Source: Bacteroidota bacterium
GTDB taxonomy: Bacteria > Bacteroidota > Bacteroidia > Bacteroidales > UBA7960
Direction: 5' to 3'
DNA length: 64,000 bases
NCBI GenBank assembly: GCA_007693555.1
Contig: REDJ01000108.1
Span: 1 to 64,000 of the forward strand
Program-made: the position numbers and the translations under genes
The notes under the pieces: generated by a model
The model's input: only the letters and a program-made list of their open reading frames with translations
Told to the model about the DNA's origin: nothing
Databases searched by the model: none
In this document: in pieces, positions 29,458-39,219 of the stretch
Layout: every line of letters starts with the position of its first letter
Numbering within the stretch: position 1 is the stretch's first letter

Positions 29458-30903
29458 CTACATTTTTATTTTAATCATATTGTCAAGCTCATCAAAATGC
29501 TTTTTGAAACTGCGATCGGTGTCATAAAGATTTCGAACAGTTTTACACGCATGCAGTACTGTGGCATGGTCCTTTTTACCAAGTTTACTTCCGATGGCTG
29601 CAAGCGAATTTTTGGTATATGCTTTTGAAAAAAACATGGCTAGTTGTCTTGCCTGTACAATTTCTCTTTTTCGGGTATTTGAATTGATTTTTTCAATTGA
29701 TATATCAAAATAATCACCAACAACTTTCTGTATGTATTCAATTGTAATTTCCCTTGGTGTACTTTTTACAAACTTCTGAATTATACTGTTTGCCAGCTCA
29801 AGTGTAATTTCTTTTTTGTTCATGGAAGACTGGGCAAGAATAGAAATCAATGCACCTTCCATTTCACGTATGTTGCTGGTAATGCTGTTTGCAATGAGCT
29901 CAACGACATTTTGTGGCATTTCCACTCCGTCATTATAGATTTTCTTTTTAAGGATAGCAATACGAGTCTCCAGATCAGGTACCTGCAAATCGGCAGACAG
30001 TCCCCATTTAAATCTGGAGAGCAGTCTGGGTTCAATTCCTTTCATTTCAACCGGTGGTTGGTCGGAAGTTATGATAATTTGCTTACCACTTTGATGCAAC
30101 TGGTTAAAAATATGAAAAAACACATCCTGTGTTTTGGGTTTGCCCGCAAGCGCGTGAATATCATCTACAATCAAAACATCTATCATTTGATAAAAATGGA
30201 TGAAATCGTTTTGATTGGAATTTTTAACTGCATCAATAAACTGGTTGGTAAACTGCTCGCAGGAAACGTATAAAACTGTTTTATCAGAAAAATTATTTTT
30301 TACCTCTATACCTATGGCATGCGCCAGATGTGTTTTACCTAAACCACTTGCACTGTAGAGCAATAAAGGATTAAAGGCTGTCTTTCCCGGATTTTTTCCT
30401 ACTGCAAGACCTGCACTTCGGGCCAGCCGGTTACAATCTCCTTGTATAAAATTATCGAAATTATAAGTTTCAATTAACTGGGGGTGAATATTAAGTTTTT
30501 TCAACCCGGGAATTATAAAGGGATTGGGAACGGCTTTACCACTTTCTTTGTTTAAATCTAATGGCATAGTTACCGGTGGGTTTTTCAAAGCTTTCCTGTT
30601 AAGTGTGGGTGCATTAACAGTATAAGGCTTGGTGTGATTATTATGGGTGTTATCCATGATGATACTGTATTCCAGTCTGCCATCACTACCCAATTCTTTT
30701 TTTATAGTTTTTTTGAGGAGCTCAATATAGTGCTCTTCCAGCCACTCATAAAAAAACTGACTTGGCACCTGAATGGTTAAGACATTATTTATTATTTTAA
30801 CAGGTTTAATGGGTGCAAACCATGTATTATAGCTGTTCAGTGTAATATTGTCTTTTATAACACTCAGGCATTTAGACCATACTTCTTCGTGCTTTATCTC
30901 CAT
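29458..30903 (-). CDS. dnaA: Chromosomal replication initiator protein DnaA
   Basis: Walker A 'LYSASGLGKTHLAHAIG', 'VLIVDDIHALAGK', C-terminal 'KKDHATVLHACKTVRNL' DnaA-box recognition signature. Confidence 0.98.
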   Translation of the reverse strand: MEIKHEEVWSKCLSVIKDNITLNSYNTWFAPIKPVKIINNVLTIQVPSQFFYEWLEEHYIELLKKTIKKELGSDGRLEYSIIMDNTHNNHTKPYTVNAPTLNRKALKNPPVTMPLDLNKESGKAVPNPFIIPGLKKLNIHPQLIETYNFDNFIQGDCNRLARSAGLAVGKNPGKTAFNPLLLYSASGLGKTHLAHAIGIEVKNNFSDKTVLYVSCEQFTNQFIDAVKNSNQNDFIHFYQMIDVLIVDDIHALAGKPKTQDVFFHIFNQLHQSGKQIIITSDQPPVEMKGIEPRLLSRFKWGLSADLQVPDLETRIAILKKKIYNDGVEMPQNVVELIANSITSNIREMEGALISILAQSSMNKKEITLELANSIIQKFVKSTPREITIEYIQKVVGDYFDISIEKINSNTRKREIVQARQLAMFFSKAYTKNSLAAIGSKLGKKDHATVLHACKTVRNLYDTDRSFKKHFDELDNMIKIKM

Positions 30904-30950
30904 TTCTTCTAAAATATCTCAGAATTATCAGTGGTTAATAATACAAAATG

Positions 30951-30976
30951 ATTGTATGTAATTGAATTACAACAAT
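30951..30976. promoter_or_regulatory. Extended dyad in the dnaA upstream region
   Basis: ATTGT-a-TGTAATT-G-AATTACA-ACAAT, 48 nt upstream of the dnaA start codon. Confidence 0.5.
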
Positions 30977-31044
30977 TAGGATACCCAGAAAAATCCCCAA
31001 TACTTCTTAACAAAAATTCAAAAAAAAAAGTTAAAAAAAAAATT

Positions 31045-31986
31045 TTATATCTCTTGATTTTTAAAAATTTTTGTTGTATTGAATTCGACAAATTTTTCTG
31101 TCGAATCAGTATTAAAATAAAGATCCATGCGGCCTAATCGCACTCCAGCATAACCTGTTTGCCCGATATAAACATTTTTACCTGCGGAGTTTGTTACCTG
31201 AGCAGGTGGCTCTAGAAGGGTATGCGTGTGTCCTCCTACGATAATATCAGTATAACGGGTTTTTTCAGCAACAATAACATCACTTACTTTTCCAGTTTCA
31301 TACTGATAACCCAGGTGCGACAGGCAAATAATAATCTGGCAGTTATGATCTTCTTTCAGTAACATTTCCATGCGCCTGGCAACTCTTACAGGATCATGGT
31401 AAACTGTATTGCCATAAAGGTTTCTTCCAACTAAGCCTTCCAGTTCAATGCCCAGCCCATAAATGCCAATTTTGAGATTTCCGCGATGAAAGATCCGATA
31501 ATTATCTATCTTTCCATCCAGAATGGTTCGTGAGAAATCATAATTAGAACTGATGAAAGGGAAGCCTGCATGGGGAAGTATATTGGCAAAGCCGTCAAGG
31601 CCATTATCAAATTCATGATTTCCAACAGTTGCAGCATCATATCCCATCATGGTCATCAGTTTCAGTTCAGGCTCTCCACCATACATATTGAAGTATGGAG
31701 TGCCCTGAAAAATATCTCCTGCATCAAGCAGTAATACATGTTCTACCTGATTGCGTATTTGATTTATTAGTGCAGCGCGCCTTGCATAACCGCCCATATT
31801 CGGATAATTGGGGTCATTTGCAGGATAAGGATCAATACGGCTATGTGTGTCATTGGTATGAAGTATGCAAAGACGGGCAACCTCTTCGCTATTGCCAAAT
31901 GCCCAAAATGGAATTCCGCTTGCAAGAGCCAAACTACCCAATAAAGTGGTCCTGGTAAAAGTTCGTCTGTTTGTTTTTAAATCCAT
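31045..31986 (-). CDS. Metallophosphoesterase (5'-nucleotidase catalytic-domain family)
   Basis: 'LCILHTNDTHSRIDPYP', 'LLLDAGDIFQGTPYFN', 'TVGNHEFDNGL', 'ICLSHLG', 'IIVGGHTHTLL'. Confidence 0.93.
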   Translation of the reverse strand: MDLKTNRRTFTRTTLLGSLALASGIPFWAFGNSEEVARLCILHTNDTHSRIDPYPANDPNYPNMGGYARRAALINQIRNQVEHVLLLDAGDIFQGTPYFNMYGGEPELKLMTMMGYDAATVGNHEFDNGLDGFANILPHAGFPFISSNYDFSRTILDGKIDNYRIFHRGNLKIGIYGLGIELEGLVGRNLYGNTVYHDPVRVARRMEMLLKEDHNCQIIICLSHLGYQYETGKVSDVIVAEKTRYTDIIVGGHTHTLLEPPAQVTNSAGKNVYIGQTGYAGVRLGRMDLYFNTDSTEKFVEFNTTKIFKNQEI

Positions 31987-32134
31987 ATAAATTTTACTCC
32001 TTTGTTTTATTAAAGGATTTCTTTTTTACTGAAACAAAACATAATAAATTGTATAAACCTGCCAGAAAATCAAATATGCAGGTTTGTTCCAATAATAAAA
32101 ACATAAAAGCAACAGAAACCAGGTTGCCTTATAG

Positions 32135-32911
32135 TTAATCCAAAACAGTTATCCGGCCATCAAGCTCTGAATTTATCTTTTCACCTTTTGCATGAACTCT
32201 TTGCATGTGCTTTATAATGGCATCTCTGACACGCATTCCAAGAAGCTCATAGTTTATAGGTTGAAGAAAAAAATTCATGGAATCCCCGCCACCTGCCAGA
32301 TAATCAGAAGTGAGGACTTTATATGTTCTGTTTATGTCAAATTCTTTTCCTTGTATAAGTATTTCTAAAGCATGGTTATCCTGAATGGCAAGCTTGATTC
32401 CTGAAACCGGCATTCCCCTGGTGGCATTTGCGAGATAATGAAAAAGCTCCAGGGTTTTTTCTCCGCTCAGGGTAATTACAACCATTTCATTTTCAAAAGG
32501 CAGTAGTTCAAATACCCTTTCATAAGTAATTTCTCCCCTGGGCAGGGGTACTCTTAATCCACCATAGTTTAAAAGGCAAAAATCGATTGGTTTATCATCC
32601 TCAGGTGCATAGAGTTCTTTACCGATTTCAAAAACCAGGTCAGCAACAAAATTGTTAAGCAGACCTTCAGGTGTTCCCCTCTCCATAACTCTTTCGGAAT
32701 AAACCAGTAACCGGTTCATTTCGGCTTCAAGATTTTTGCGGTATTGCTGAATTACTGCTTTCTGATTACTGTCAACCTCAGGTACATTAATGCTATCTAA
32801 TAAAACAACCGTGCCCTCCAATTCAAAATCCTGTTGCATCGGTCCGGAACATGACAGGACTAATAAAATGCAAAAAGATATTACATGACTGACAATTCGC
32901 AGTTTTATCAT
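32135..32911 (-). CDS. 5'-nucleotidase C-terminal domain lipoprotein (start assigned at internal Met giving a lipobox)
   Basis: 'MIKLRIVSHVISFCILLVLSCSG' lipobox; 'NYGGLRVPLPRGEITYERVFELLPFENEMVVITLSGEKTLELF', 'YKVLTSDYLAGGGDSM'. The ORF track extends to 33013. Confidence 0.88.
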   Translation of the reverse strand: MIKLRIVSHVISFCILLVLSCSGPMQQDFELEGTVVLLDSINVPEVDSNQKAVIQQYRKNLEAEMNRLLVYSERVMERGTPEGLLNNFVADLVFEIGKELYAPEDDKPIDFCLLNYGGLRVPLPRGEITYERVFELLPFENEMVVITLSGEKTLELFHYLANATRGMPVSGIKLAIQDNHALEILIQGKEFDINRTYKVLTSDYLAGGGDSMNFFLQPINYELLGMRVRDAIIKHMQRVHAKGEKINSELDGRITVLD

Positions 32912-33145
32912 AGCTTGAGAAATTTGAAAGGCCAACCGCAATGATAATACTAATTGCCATAAAAAACAACTAAAATAAGAATGAGTATGACTATTTAAAA
33001 TTAATATACGCAAGAGGAGTTATTAACAGCTAAGATAAAGTCTATGTGCCTGATAATTATAAGGTTAAATAAAAAGAATGTAAGTTATTAACAATCAGGC
33101 TGTACGGATTAATCATCTGAAGACAGGATACTTAAGACACTTGAA

Positions 33146-33757
33146 TTATGAAGTATATTTATATGTGATCTTAACACCGTAAATGGACTTAAAAATATCA
33201 GAAATATCATCAGCTATTTCTTTTCTAACGGCAAAGCTTAATTTACAACTAAGCCCAAATTCATGGGAAAGCTGTTCCAGGTCATGTTCTTTTAAGATTC
33301 TCATCACATCATTCATCATCGGATATTCGAATTGTAATTCATAAACTTCCCTGATAACTTTCTCAATTATCGTATTATTTTCAATGGCATCCTGTGTTGC
33401 GCCTTTATAAGCATTTATAAGACCTCTTACGCCAAGTTTTACTCCGCCGAAATATCTGATGACAATTATGAGAACATTTGTAATATCGTGAGAAAGTATT
33501 TGCCCGAAAATGGGTTTACCTGCAGAACCCGAGGGTTCTCCGTCATCGTTTTGTCTGAATGCATCACGGTTTGGACCCAGTGCCCATGCATAACAATGAT
33601 GTCGCGCGTCGTGATATTTTCTTTTTAAATCATCAAGATGAACTTTTATTTCTTCTTTGTTTTGAACAGGAAAAGCAAAAGCAATAAACTTGCTTCCTTT
33701 GTCTTTGTAAAGGCCTTGTGATTGATATTTCAGGGTTCGGTATGTGTCGTTAAACAT
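33146..33757 (-). CDS. YigZ/IMPACT family protein
   Basis: 'GSKFIAFAFPV', 'DARHHCYAWALG', 'NDDGEPSGSAGKPIFGQI', 'VIRYFGGVKLGVRGLINAY'. Confidence 0.95.
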   Translation of the reverse strand: MFNDTYRTLKYQSQGLYKDKGSKFIAFAFPVQNKEEIKVHLDDLKRKYHDARHHCYAWALGPNRDAFRQNDDGEPSGSAGKPIFGQILSHDITNVLIIVIRYFGGVKLGVRGLINAYKGATQDAIENNTIIEKVIREVYELQFEYPMMNDVMRILKEHDLEQLSHEFGLSCKLSFAVRKEIADDISDIFKSIYGVKITYKYTS

Positions 33758-33776
33758 GTTTATTCAGATTTATTGT

Positions 33777-34634
33777 TCATGCAAAAGCAATAAACAAAAT
33801 TGTCAGGATTGCCAGCGCTATTCCCAGCCAGTTTTTCCACCATAGTTTTTCTTTGAAAATAATCAAACCTATCAAAGCCCCCATGCTTACAATGCTTACG
33901 TTGAAAATGGGAAAAAATACAGAGCTTTCAAAAACTGATAATCCTCTTAAAAAGAAATAGGTAGAACTGTAATTGAATATTCCCAGTAAAAACCCCGCCA
34001 GAATGCTTTTTATGCTCAATCCCTGACGTGTTTTCTGCATTTTATACAGCATAAAAAACAATCCTATGAAAAGTGAAATCGCGAAAATGGTTCCCAGAAA
34101 GAGAAGGTATTCATCACCCACATAGTATTTCTGTGCATGTTTCATAATGCTGTCATTTGACCCGGTCCCCAAAAACAGGATCAAGGGCAGAAATATATAT
34201 CTTTTGTCCGGTTCAATAGCTCTATCTTTCTTTTTAAAAATCAGGTAAAATGCCGGAAATGCGGTCAATATTCCTGCCGCCTTTAAAAGGTTTATGTAGT
34301 CACCGTAAATCAATATACCGATACTGACCGGAATGATAACTGACATTTTGCTGGCCACCGCTGTTATTGCAACTCCTGCTTTTTGAGCAGATTGTGCAAA
34401 TACGAAAAACACAAGTATAAACAAAAACCCATTGAAGAATGACCACGGAAACCAGGGTTTGAAAGGAATATCCATCAGTGTAAAATCTCCGGAATAGGTA
34501 ATGTAAGAGAGGACTGCTGCTACTAAATAATTGGCTGTTATAGCCTGCAGATTGTCAATTTTCAGAATGCTGTACATTCTAAATGTTACAATAATACAAG
34601 ATGAAAAGAATATAGCCAGCAGCAGAAAATGCAT
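33777..34634 (-). CDS. DMT/EamA-like membrane transporter
   Basis: Multi-TM protein; 'AGVAITAVASKMSVIIPVSIGILIYGD', 'FPIFNVSIVSMGALIGLIIFKEKLWWKNWLGIALA'. Confidence 0.8.
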   Translation of the reverse strand: MHFLLLAIFFSSCIIVTFRMYSILKIDNLQAITANYLVAAVLSYITYSGDFTLMDIPFKPWFPWSFFNGFLFILVFFVFAQSAQKAGVAITAVASKMSVIIPVSIGILIYGDYINLLKAAGILTAFPAFYLIFKKKDRAIEPDKRYIFLPLILFLGTGSNDSIMKHAQKYYVGDEYLLFLGTIFAISLFIGLFFMLYKMQKTRQGLSIKSILAGFLLGIFNYSSTYFFLRGLSVFESSVFFPIFNVSIVSMGALIGLIIFKEKLWWKNWLGIALAILTILFIAFA

Positions 34635-34645
34635 AAGATAATAAG

Positions 34646-35722
34646 TTAGTATGGGTTTTGTGGATTCTTTACCCAGTATAGTATTTCTTTGCCAATAAAT
34701 TCCTGCGTAAACTTTTCAACCGGCAGGGAAGGAGCCCTGAGTCCTTTTACGAAAAACTTGCTGCCCTGAAATATTCTGGCTTCATCCCATAGATTATTTC
34801 TTATAAAAGCCTGCAATAGCTTCTGACCTCCCTCAATGATGACCGATTGAATTCCCCGGTCCTTTAAAACCAGCAAAATATTCTGAAGGAAATTTTTATC
34901 TGTAAAATCTGTTTGTATCCACTCTGTTATACCTTCCTTTTTATTTTTCAGATGATTAAAAACAAGGGTAGGCTGTGTATTATCAAAAAGATTAAGTGAC
35001 ATAGATAATGTAAGGCTCTCATCCAAAACGATACGTGTGGGTTGATTGCCGCTCCAGTCTCTTACATTAAGTCGTGGGTTGTCTTTTAATGCTGTTATTG
35101 TGCCCACCATTATGGCTTGTTCTTCAGTTCGCCATTTATGCACCAGCATGCGAAGCTTTTCAGATGTTATCCAGGTTGGACGGGCAGGTGTTCCGGGCAA
35201 TCTTTCAATGTCTATATAAGCATCTGCTGTTTGTGCCCATTTTAAAATTATGTATGGTCTGTTCTTTTGATGAAAGGTGAAAAATCTTTTATTCAGCGAC
35301 ATGGATTGATTCCGCATGAACCCGACATCTACTTTAATGCCTTCATTACGAAGCTTTGAAATTCCTTTTCCGGCAACTGAATCATAGGGGTCTACACTTG
35401 CAACTATAACATGTGCAATTCTGTGCTTAATTATAATGTCGGTGCAGGGTGGAGTTTTACCGAAATGACAACACGGTTCAAGGTTAACATATAAAGTGGA
35501 CTTGCTCAATAATTCTTTATCTTCAACTGAGTTGATTGCGTTTACTTCTGCATGGGCTTTTCCGTATTCTCTGTGATATCCCTCGCCAATAATTTTGTCT
35601 TTATAAACGATAACACTTCCTACCAATGGATTGGTAGCAACTTTTCCCAGGCCCTCTTTCGCAAGTTCCAGGCAACGGGTCATATAAAGCTGATGTTTTT
35701 CCATTACAAAAAAAGCCTTCAT
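34646..35722 (-). CDS. ribD: Bifunctional riboflavin biosynthesis deaminase/reductase RibD
   Basis: 'HAEVNAINSV', 'LEPCCHFGKTPPCTD', reductase domain 'ILKWAQTADAYI...WITSEKLRMLVHKWRTEEQAIMVGTITALKDNPRLNVR'. Confidence 0.95.
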   Translation of the reverse strand: MKAFFVMEKHQLYMTRCLELAKEGLGKVATNPLVGSVIVYKDKIIGEGYHREYGKAHAEVNAINSVEDKELLSKSTLYVNLEPCCHFGKTPPCTDIIIKHRIAHVIVASVDPYDSVAGKGISKLRNEGIKVDVGFMRNQSMSLNKRFFTFHQKNRPYIILKWAQTADAYIDIERLPGTPARPTWITSEKLRMLVHKWRTEEQAIMVGTITALKDNPRLNVRDWSGNQPTRIVLDESLTLSMSLNLFDNTQPTLVFNHLKNKKEGITEWIQTDFTDKNFLQNILLVLKDRGIQSVIIEGGQKLLQAFIRNNLWDEARIFQGSKFFVKGLRAPSLPVEKFTQEFIGKEILYWVKNPQNPY

Positions 35723-35786
35723 GTTTAATAAAGGCCAAAATTACTATTTTACAGGTAAAAAACAGTTAGCTGAAAGAATTCATACT

Positions 35787-38700
35787 TTATTCACGGCGGG
35801 ATTGAATATCAATGGAATTATTCCGTAAAAAATCTTTCTGAATTTCTCTTAATAAAGCTATTATTTCTCTCGATTCATTATCCAGTTTTTTAATAAGATC
35901 TTCTAATCCCGAAAACTCCTTACCTTCTTTAGCCAGATCCTGGATGTGATTTATCAACTCTGTGAGTTCTTTAAAACCCATATAAGCAAATGATGGCTTG
36001 ATTTTGTGCACCAGTCTGTTAAGATTATCAAAATCTTTATCGTAAAAAGCTTCATTAACCGATATCAAGGTCCGTGGTATTTCTTTTAAAAACCGGCTTA
36101 TCAAAGCCAGGGTACTTTCAAGGTCATCTTCAAAAATACCGGCAAGGGCAAATCTTACTTTTTCCTTCAGGATTTCCTTATCTTTTCGAAGGGGTTTTTC
36201 TTCAGATTTTTCTTCAGTTTCTTTTTTTTCTACAAATTCTTTTTTCTGATTTATCACAGCCTTCATGATCTTTTCAAACATGACCTTTGGTTCGGAAGGC
36301 TTGGTTATAAAGTCATTCATTCCTGCCTGTTTTGCCTTTTCGCGTGTTTCGGCAGTTACATCAGCTGTAAGCGCAATAATTGGAGTATCATGATTGATAA
36401 CTTCTGAATCTTTGTTCCGGATAATTTGGGTGGCTTCAAAACCATCGAGTTCCGGTATATGCAAATCCATCAGGACCAGGTCATAGCTGTTCTTTTTAAG
36501 CTTCTCTATGGCTTTTTTTCCATTTTCAGCAATATCCAGTTTAGCAAACCATTTTTTTAATAGCTGAGACATTACAAACTGATTCATTTTGTCATCTTCA
36601 ACCAACAAAATGTGAATTCCTTTCAGATTGTTGAGTTTTCCGCCGGGTTTATCAAGTTCGGTCAGATAGGGTCTTTGGCTGATTTTGAATGGAATTTCCA
36701 CCCAAAATGTTGATCCCATCCCTTCCATACTCTTTATCCCGATTTTACCATTTAATAGTTCTACCAGTTTTTTGCATATAGACAAGCCTAAGCCTGTACC
36801 ACCAAAAATTGGTGTAGTATCACTGGATGCTTGTGAAAAGCTGTCAAATATACCTGAGAGGCGCTCTTCGGCAATGCCTATACCTGTATCGGAAACCGAG
36901 AATTTGATTTCAGATCGGTCATTTTCTATTTTTAGAACTTTGGCCTCTATATCTATATGTCCATGAGAAGTGAACTTAACAGCATTGCTTAACAGGTTCA
37001 ATAAAATTTGTTTTAACCTTGACGGATCTCCTAATAATACTTTTGGAATATCCTGATCAATTTTGACCTTGATCTCAATATCTTTTTCTCTTGCTTTGAA
37101 TTCAATTGTTTTTGTGGACTCCCTGATGAGGTTGGTTAGATCAAAATCTGTCTCTTCCAGTTGAACTTTTCCTGCCTCAAGTTTGGAAAAATCAAGTACA
37201 TCATTGATCACATCAAGTAAATGGTCACTGGAGTATTTTATGGATTTCAGGTTCTCCATCTGTTGTGGAGAAAGGTTTTCTTCGTCAATCAGCAGGTTAG
37301 TAAGCCCGATAATAGAATTGAGAGGAGTGCGAATTTCGTGACTTACTGTACTCACGAAAAAAGATTTTACCCTGTTGGCCTCTTCTGCAAGCTCTTTGGC
37401 TGTGTGAAGCTCCTGTTCCATCTTTTTTCGTCGGGTGATATCAAAAATTATAAATACCTGTAAGGTCTTTTCCCTGATTTTTATATCGCTTTTATAAACT
37501 TCAACATCTTTTATGCTTCCATCCTGTAATTTATGCTGCAAATAATAAAATGGCCTGTTTTCATGAGAAGCGCTTTCAGTTTCTGTTTCTTTCTGTTCAG
37601 CTGTCCTTGCAGTAATATCGCTAATATTCATGCTGAGCAGAGTTTCTTTATTATAACCGTAATAATTTATTGCAGCGCGGTTTGCATCCTGAATCTTACC
37701 TGACTGTGGATCAACAATAAGCATTACAGCTGAATTTTTGGAGAAAAAGCTTTTATACCTCAACTCACTTTCCCTGAGCCTGGATTCCGTTTCTTTTCTT
37801 TCGGTAATATCAGCATGGGCACCGAGAATTCTTAATGGTTTCCCATTTTTGTCCTTTATTGTTGTAAATGAAGCAGATATCCACTTATATTTATTGTCTT
37901 TACCTTTTATTCGATACTCAGTGCGAAATGAATGGAAGTTTCCATTTTCAAGATTATCCATTATTTTCATAATCTTGGGTTTTTCTTCCTGATGCACAAG
38001 GGACAACCAACTACTCAACTTACTCTCAGGTTCATCTTCTCCAAAACCAAGTATTTCCATCCATTGCAGAGATAAATATAGTTCCTGCTTTGCTATATCA
38101 TAATCTGATATACCGTCATTGGTAGCATTCACAATATTAGAATATCTTTCTTCTGTTTCTATGAGTTGTTTTTCAAAATTCTTCTTTTCGTTGATGTCTA
38201 TTGCTGTTGCAAGAATTGCTGTTTTGCCTTCAAGGTCTAAGCTACGGGTTGAAAAATCAATCCATTTGGTTTTGTTGAATTTGGTAATGATTTCAAACTC
38301 ACCGCGGAAATTATGCCCATCTCTTACCACCATTATCTCATCAGTATTGAGCTTTCTGAGACTTTCCGGATGAAAAATCTCCCAGATTTCCATGCTTAAT
38401 AACTCCTTGCGGGTATAACCGGTAAGTGACTCGAATGCAGAATTTACATAAATGAGCTTATATTCCTGGAAAATCATCAGAGCAGAAGGGGAGGACTCAA
38501 GAATCATTTTAAGCTTTCTCTGACTTCTTTGTGATGATTTACTGGTTCTTAATGATTTTAACCAGAAAAAGTTAATTACGATCAAGCCGGCTATCAGTAA
38601 AGAAATAAAAAAGATGAGGCTTGTGTAATAAAAGGTACTATCCAACATGAAACCAGCAGGTGGAGTTTCAAGCAGTGTGAAAAGATTTACAAATTGTGAG

Positions 38701-38888
38701 CTGGATACAGCAAGTCCGGCAGTAAATGATTCTGATGGAAGGTCAGAAATATACTGGAAATTCTCATGAGTTAAATACACTTTAAAATCCGCAAATCCTT
38801 GCGCTGAGACAGGTTTCGTCAGAAATCCAAAGTGTACAACACAAACAAGAGAAAAGATTGTTATTGAAAATGGCATAAATCTTTTCAC
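35787..38888 (-). CDS. Multi-PAS hybrid sensor histidine kinase with receiver and Hpt-like domains
   Basis: PAS repeats, HisKA 'FFVSTVSHEIRTPLNSIIGL', HATPase 'GGTGLGLSICKKLVE', REC 'ILLVEDDKMNQFV...DLVLMDLHIPELDG', Hpt-like 'NLNRLVHKIKPSFAYMG'. Confidence 0.95.
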   Translation of the reverse strand: MKRFMPFSITIFSLVCVVHFGFLTKPVSAQGFADFKVYLTHENFQYISDLPSESFTAGLAVSSSQFVNLFTLLETPPAGFMLDSTFYYTSLIFFISLLIAGLIVINFFWLKSLRTSKSSQRSQRKLKMILESSPSALMIFQEYKLIYVNSAFESLTGYTRKELLSMEIWEIFHPESLRKLNTDEIMVVRDGHNFRGEFEIITKFNKTKWIDFSTRSLDLEGKTAILATAIDINEKKNFEKQLIETEERYSNIVNATNDGISDYDIAKQELYLSLQWMEILGFGEDEPESKLSSWLSLVHQEEKPKIMKIMDNLENGNFHSFRTEYRIKGKDNKYKWISASFTTIKDKNGKPLRILGAHADITERKETESRLRESELRYKSFFSKNSAVMLIVDPQSGKIQDANRAAINYYGYNKETLLSMNISDITARTAEQKETETESASHENRPFYYLQHKLQDGSIKDVEVYKSDIKIREKTLQVFIIFDITRRKKMEQELHTAKELAEEANRVKSFFVSTVSHEIRTPLNSIIGLTNLLIDEENLSPQQMENLKSIKYSSDHLLDVINDVLDFSKLEAGKVQLEETDFDLTNLIRESTKTIEFKAREKDIEIKVKIDQDIPKVLLGDPSRLKQILLNLLSNAVKFTSHGHIDIEAKVLKIENDRSEIKFSVSDTGIGIAEERLSGIFDSFSQASSDTTPIFGGTGLGLSICKKLVELLNGKIGIKSMEGMGSTFWVEIPFKISQRPYLTELDKPGGKLNNLKGIHILLVEDDKMNQFVMSQLLKKWFAKLDIAENGKKAIEKLKKNSYDLVLMDLHIPELDGFEATQIIRNKDSEVINHDTPIIALTADVTAETREKAKQAGMNDFITKPSEPKVMFEKIMKAVINQKKEFVEKKETEEKSEEKPLRKDKEILKEKVRFALAGIFEDDLESTLALISRFLKEIPRTLISVNEAFYDKDFDNLNRLVHKIKPSFAYMGFKELTELINHIQDLAKEGKEFSGLEDLIKKLDNESREIIALLREIQKDFLRNNSIDIQSRRE

Positions 38889-39049
38889 TAATTACAATTT
38901 AATTCATCCCCCTTTACTAAGCGATAATTCCCGCATGAATAAGGTTTGTTAGTTGTCGGATACATCACAGTTAACCTATGGTGGGAACAAATATAAAAAC
39001 AAAAAAGTGCTTTTCAAAGAAGAATTTGCATTATATGTAGTATTATTTT

Positions 39050-39167
39050 TTGGTTTCACCAAGGTTTTTCTCCTTGATACCTTAGTATCAAACGCCTAGG
39101 TCTGATTTTTGTAAGAGATTCTTTTTTTAACACTTAGTTTATTTGTAACCAGTCTAATTACAAATAA
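39050..39167. promoter_or_regulatory. Cluster of three perfect inverted repeats upstream of the hybrid kinase gene
   Basis: TTGGT-ttc-ACCAA (39050-39062), TTGATAC-ctta-GTATCAA (39074-39091), TTATTTGTAA-N9-TTACAAATAA (39139-39167). Confidence 0.5.
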
Positions 39168-39219
39168 GGTTGTTTTATTTTTGTAATTATGACATCATCA
39201 TAAATGTAAGTACTTTGAC

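Noticed and set aside
28640-31060. Possible oriC next to dnaA
   Set aside because: No clear cluster of TTATNCACA-type DnaA boxes was seen on either side of the gene, and no dnaN neighbour is present.
34646-35790. FMN riboswitch upstream of ribD
   Set aside because: Only about 60 bp separates ribD from the hybrid kinase gene and no conserved RFN-element strings were seen.
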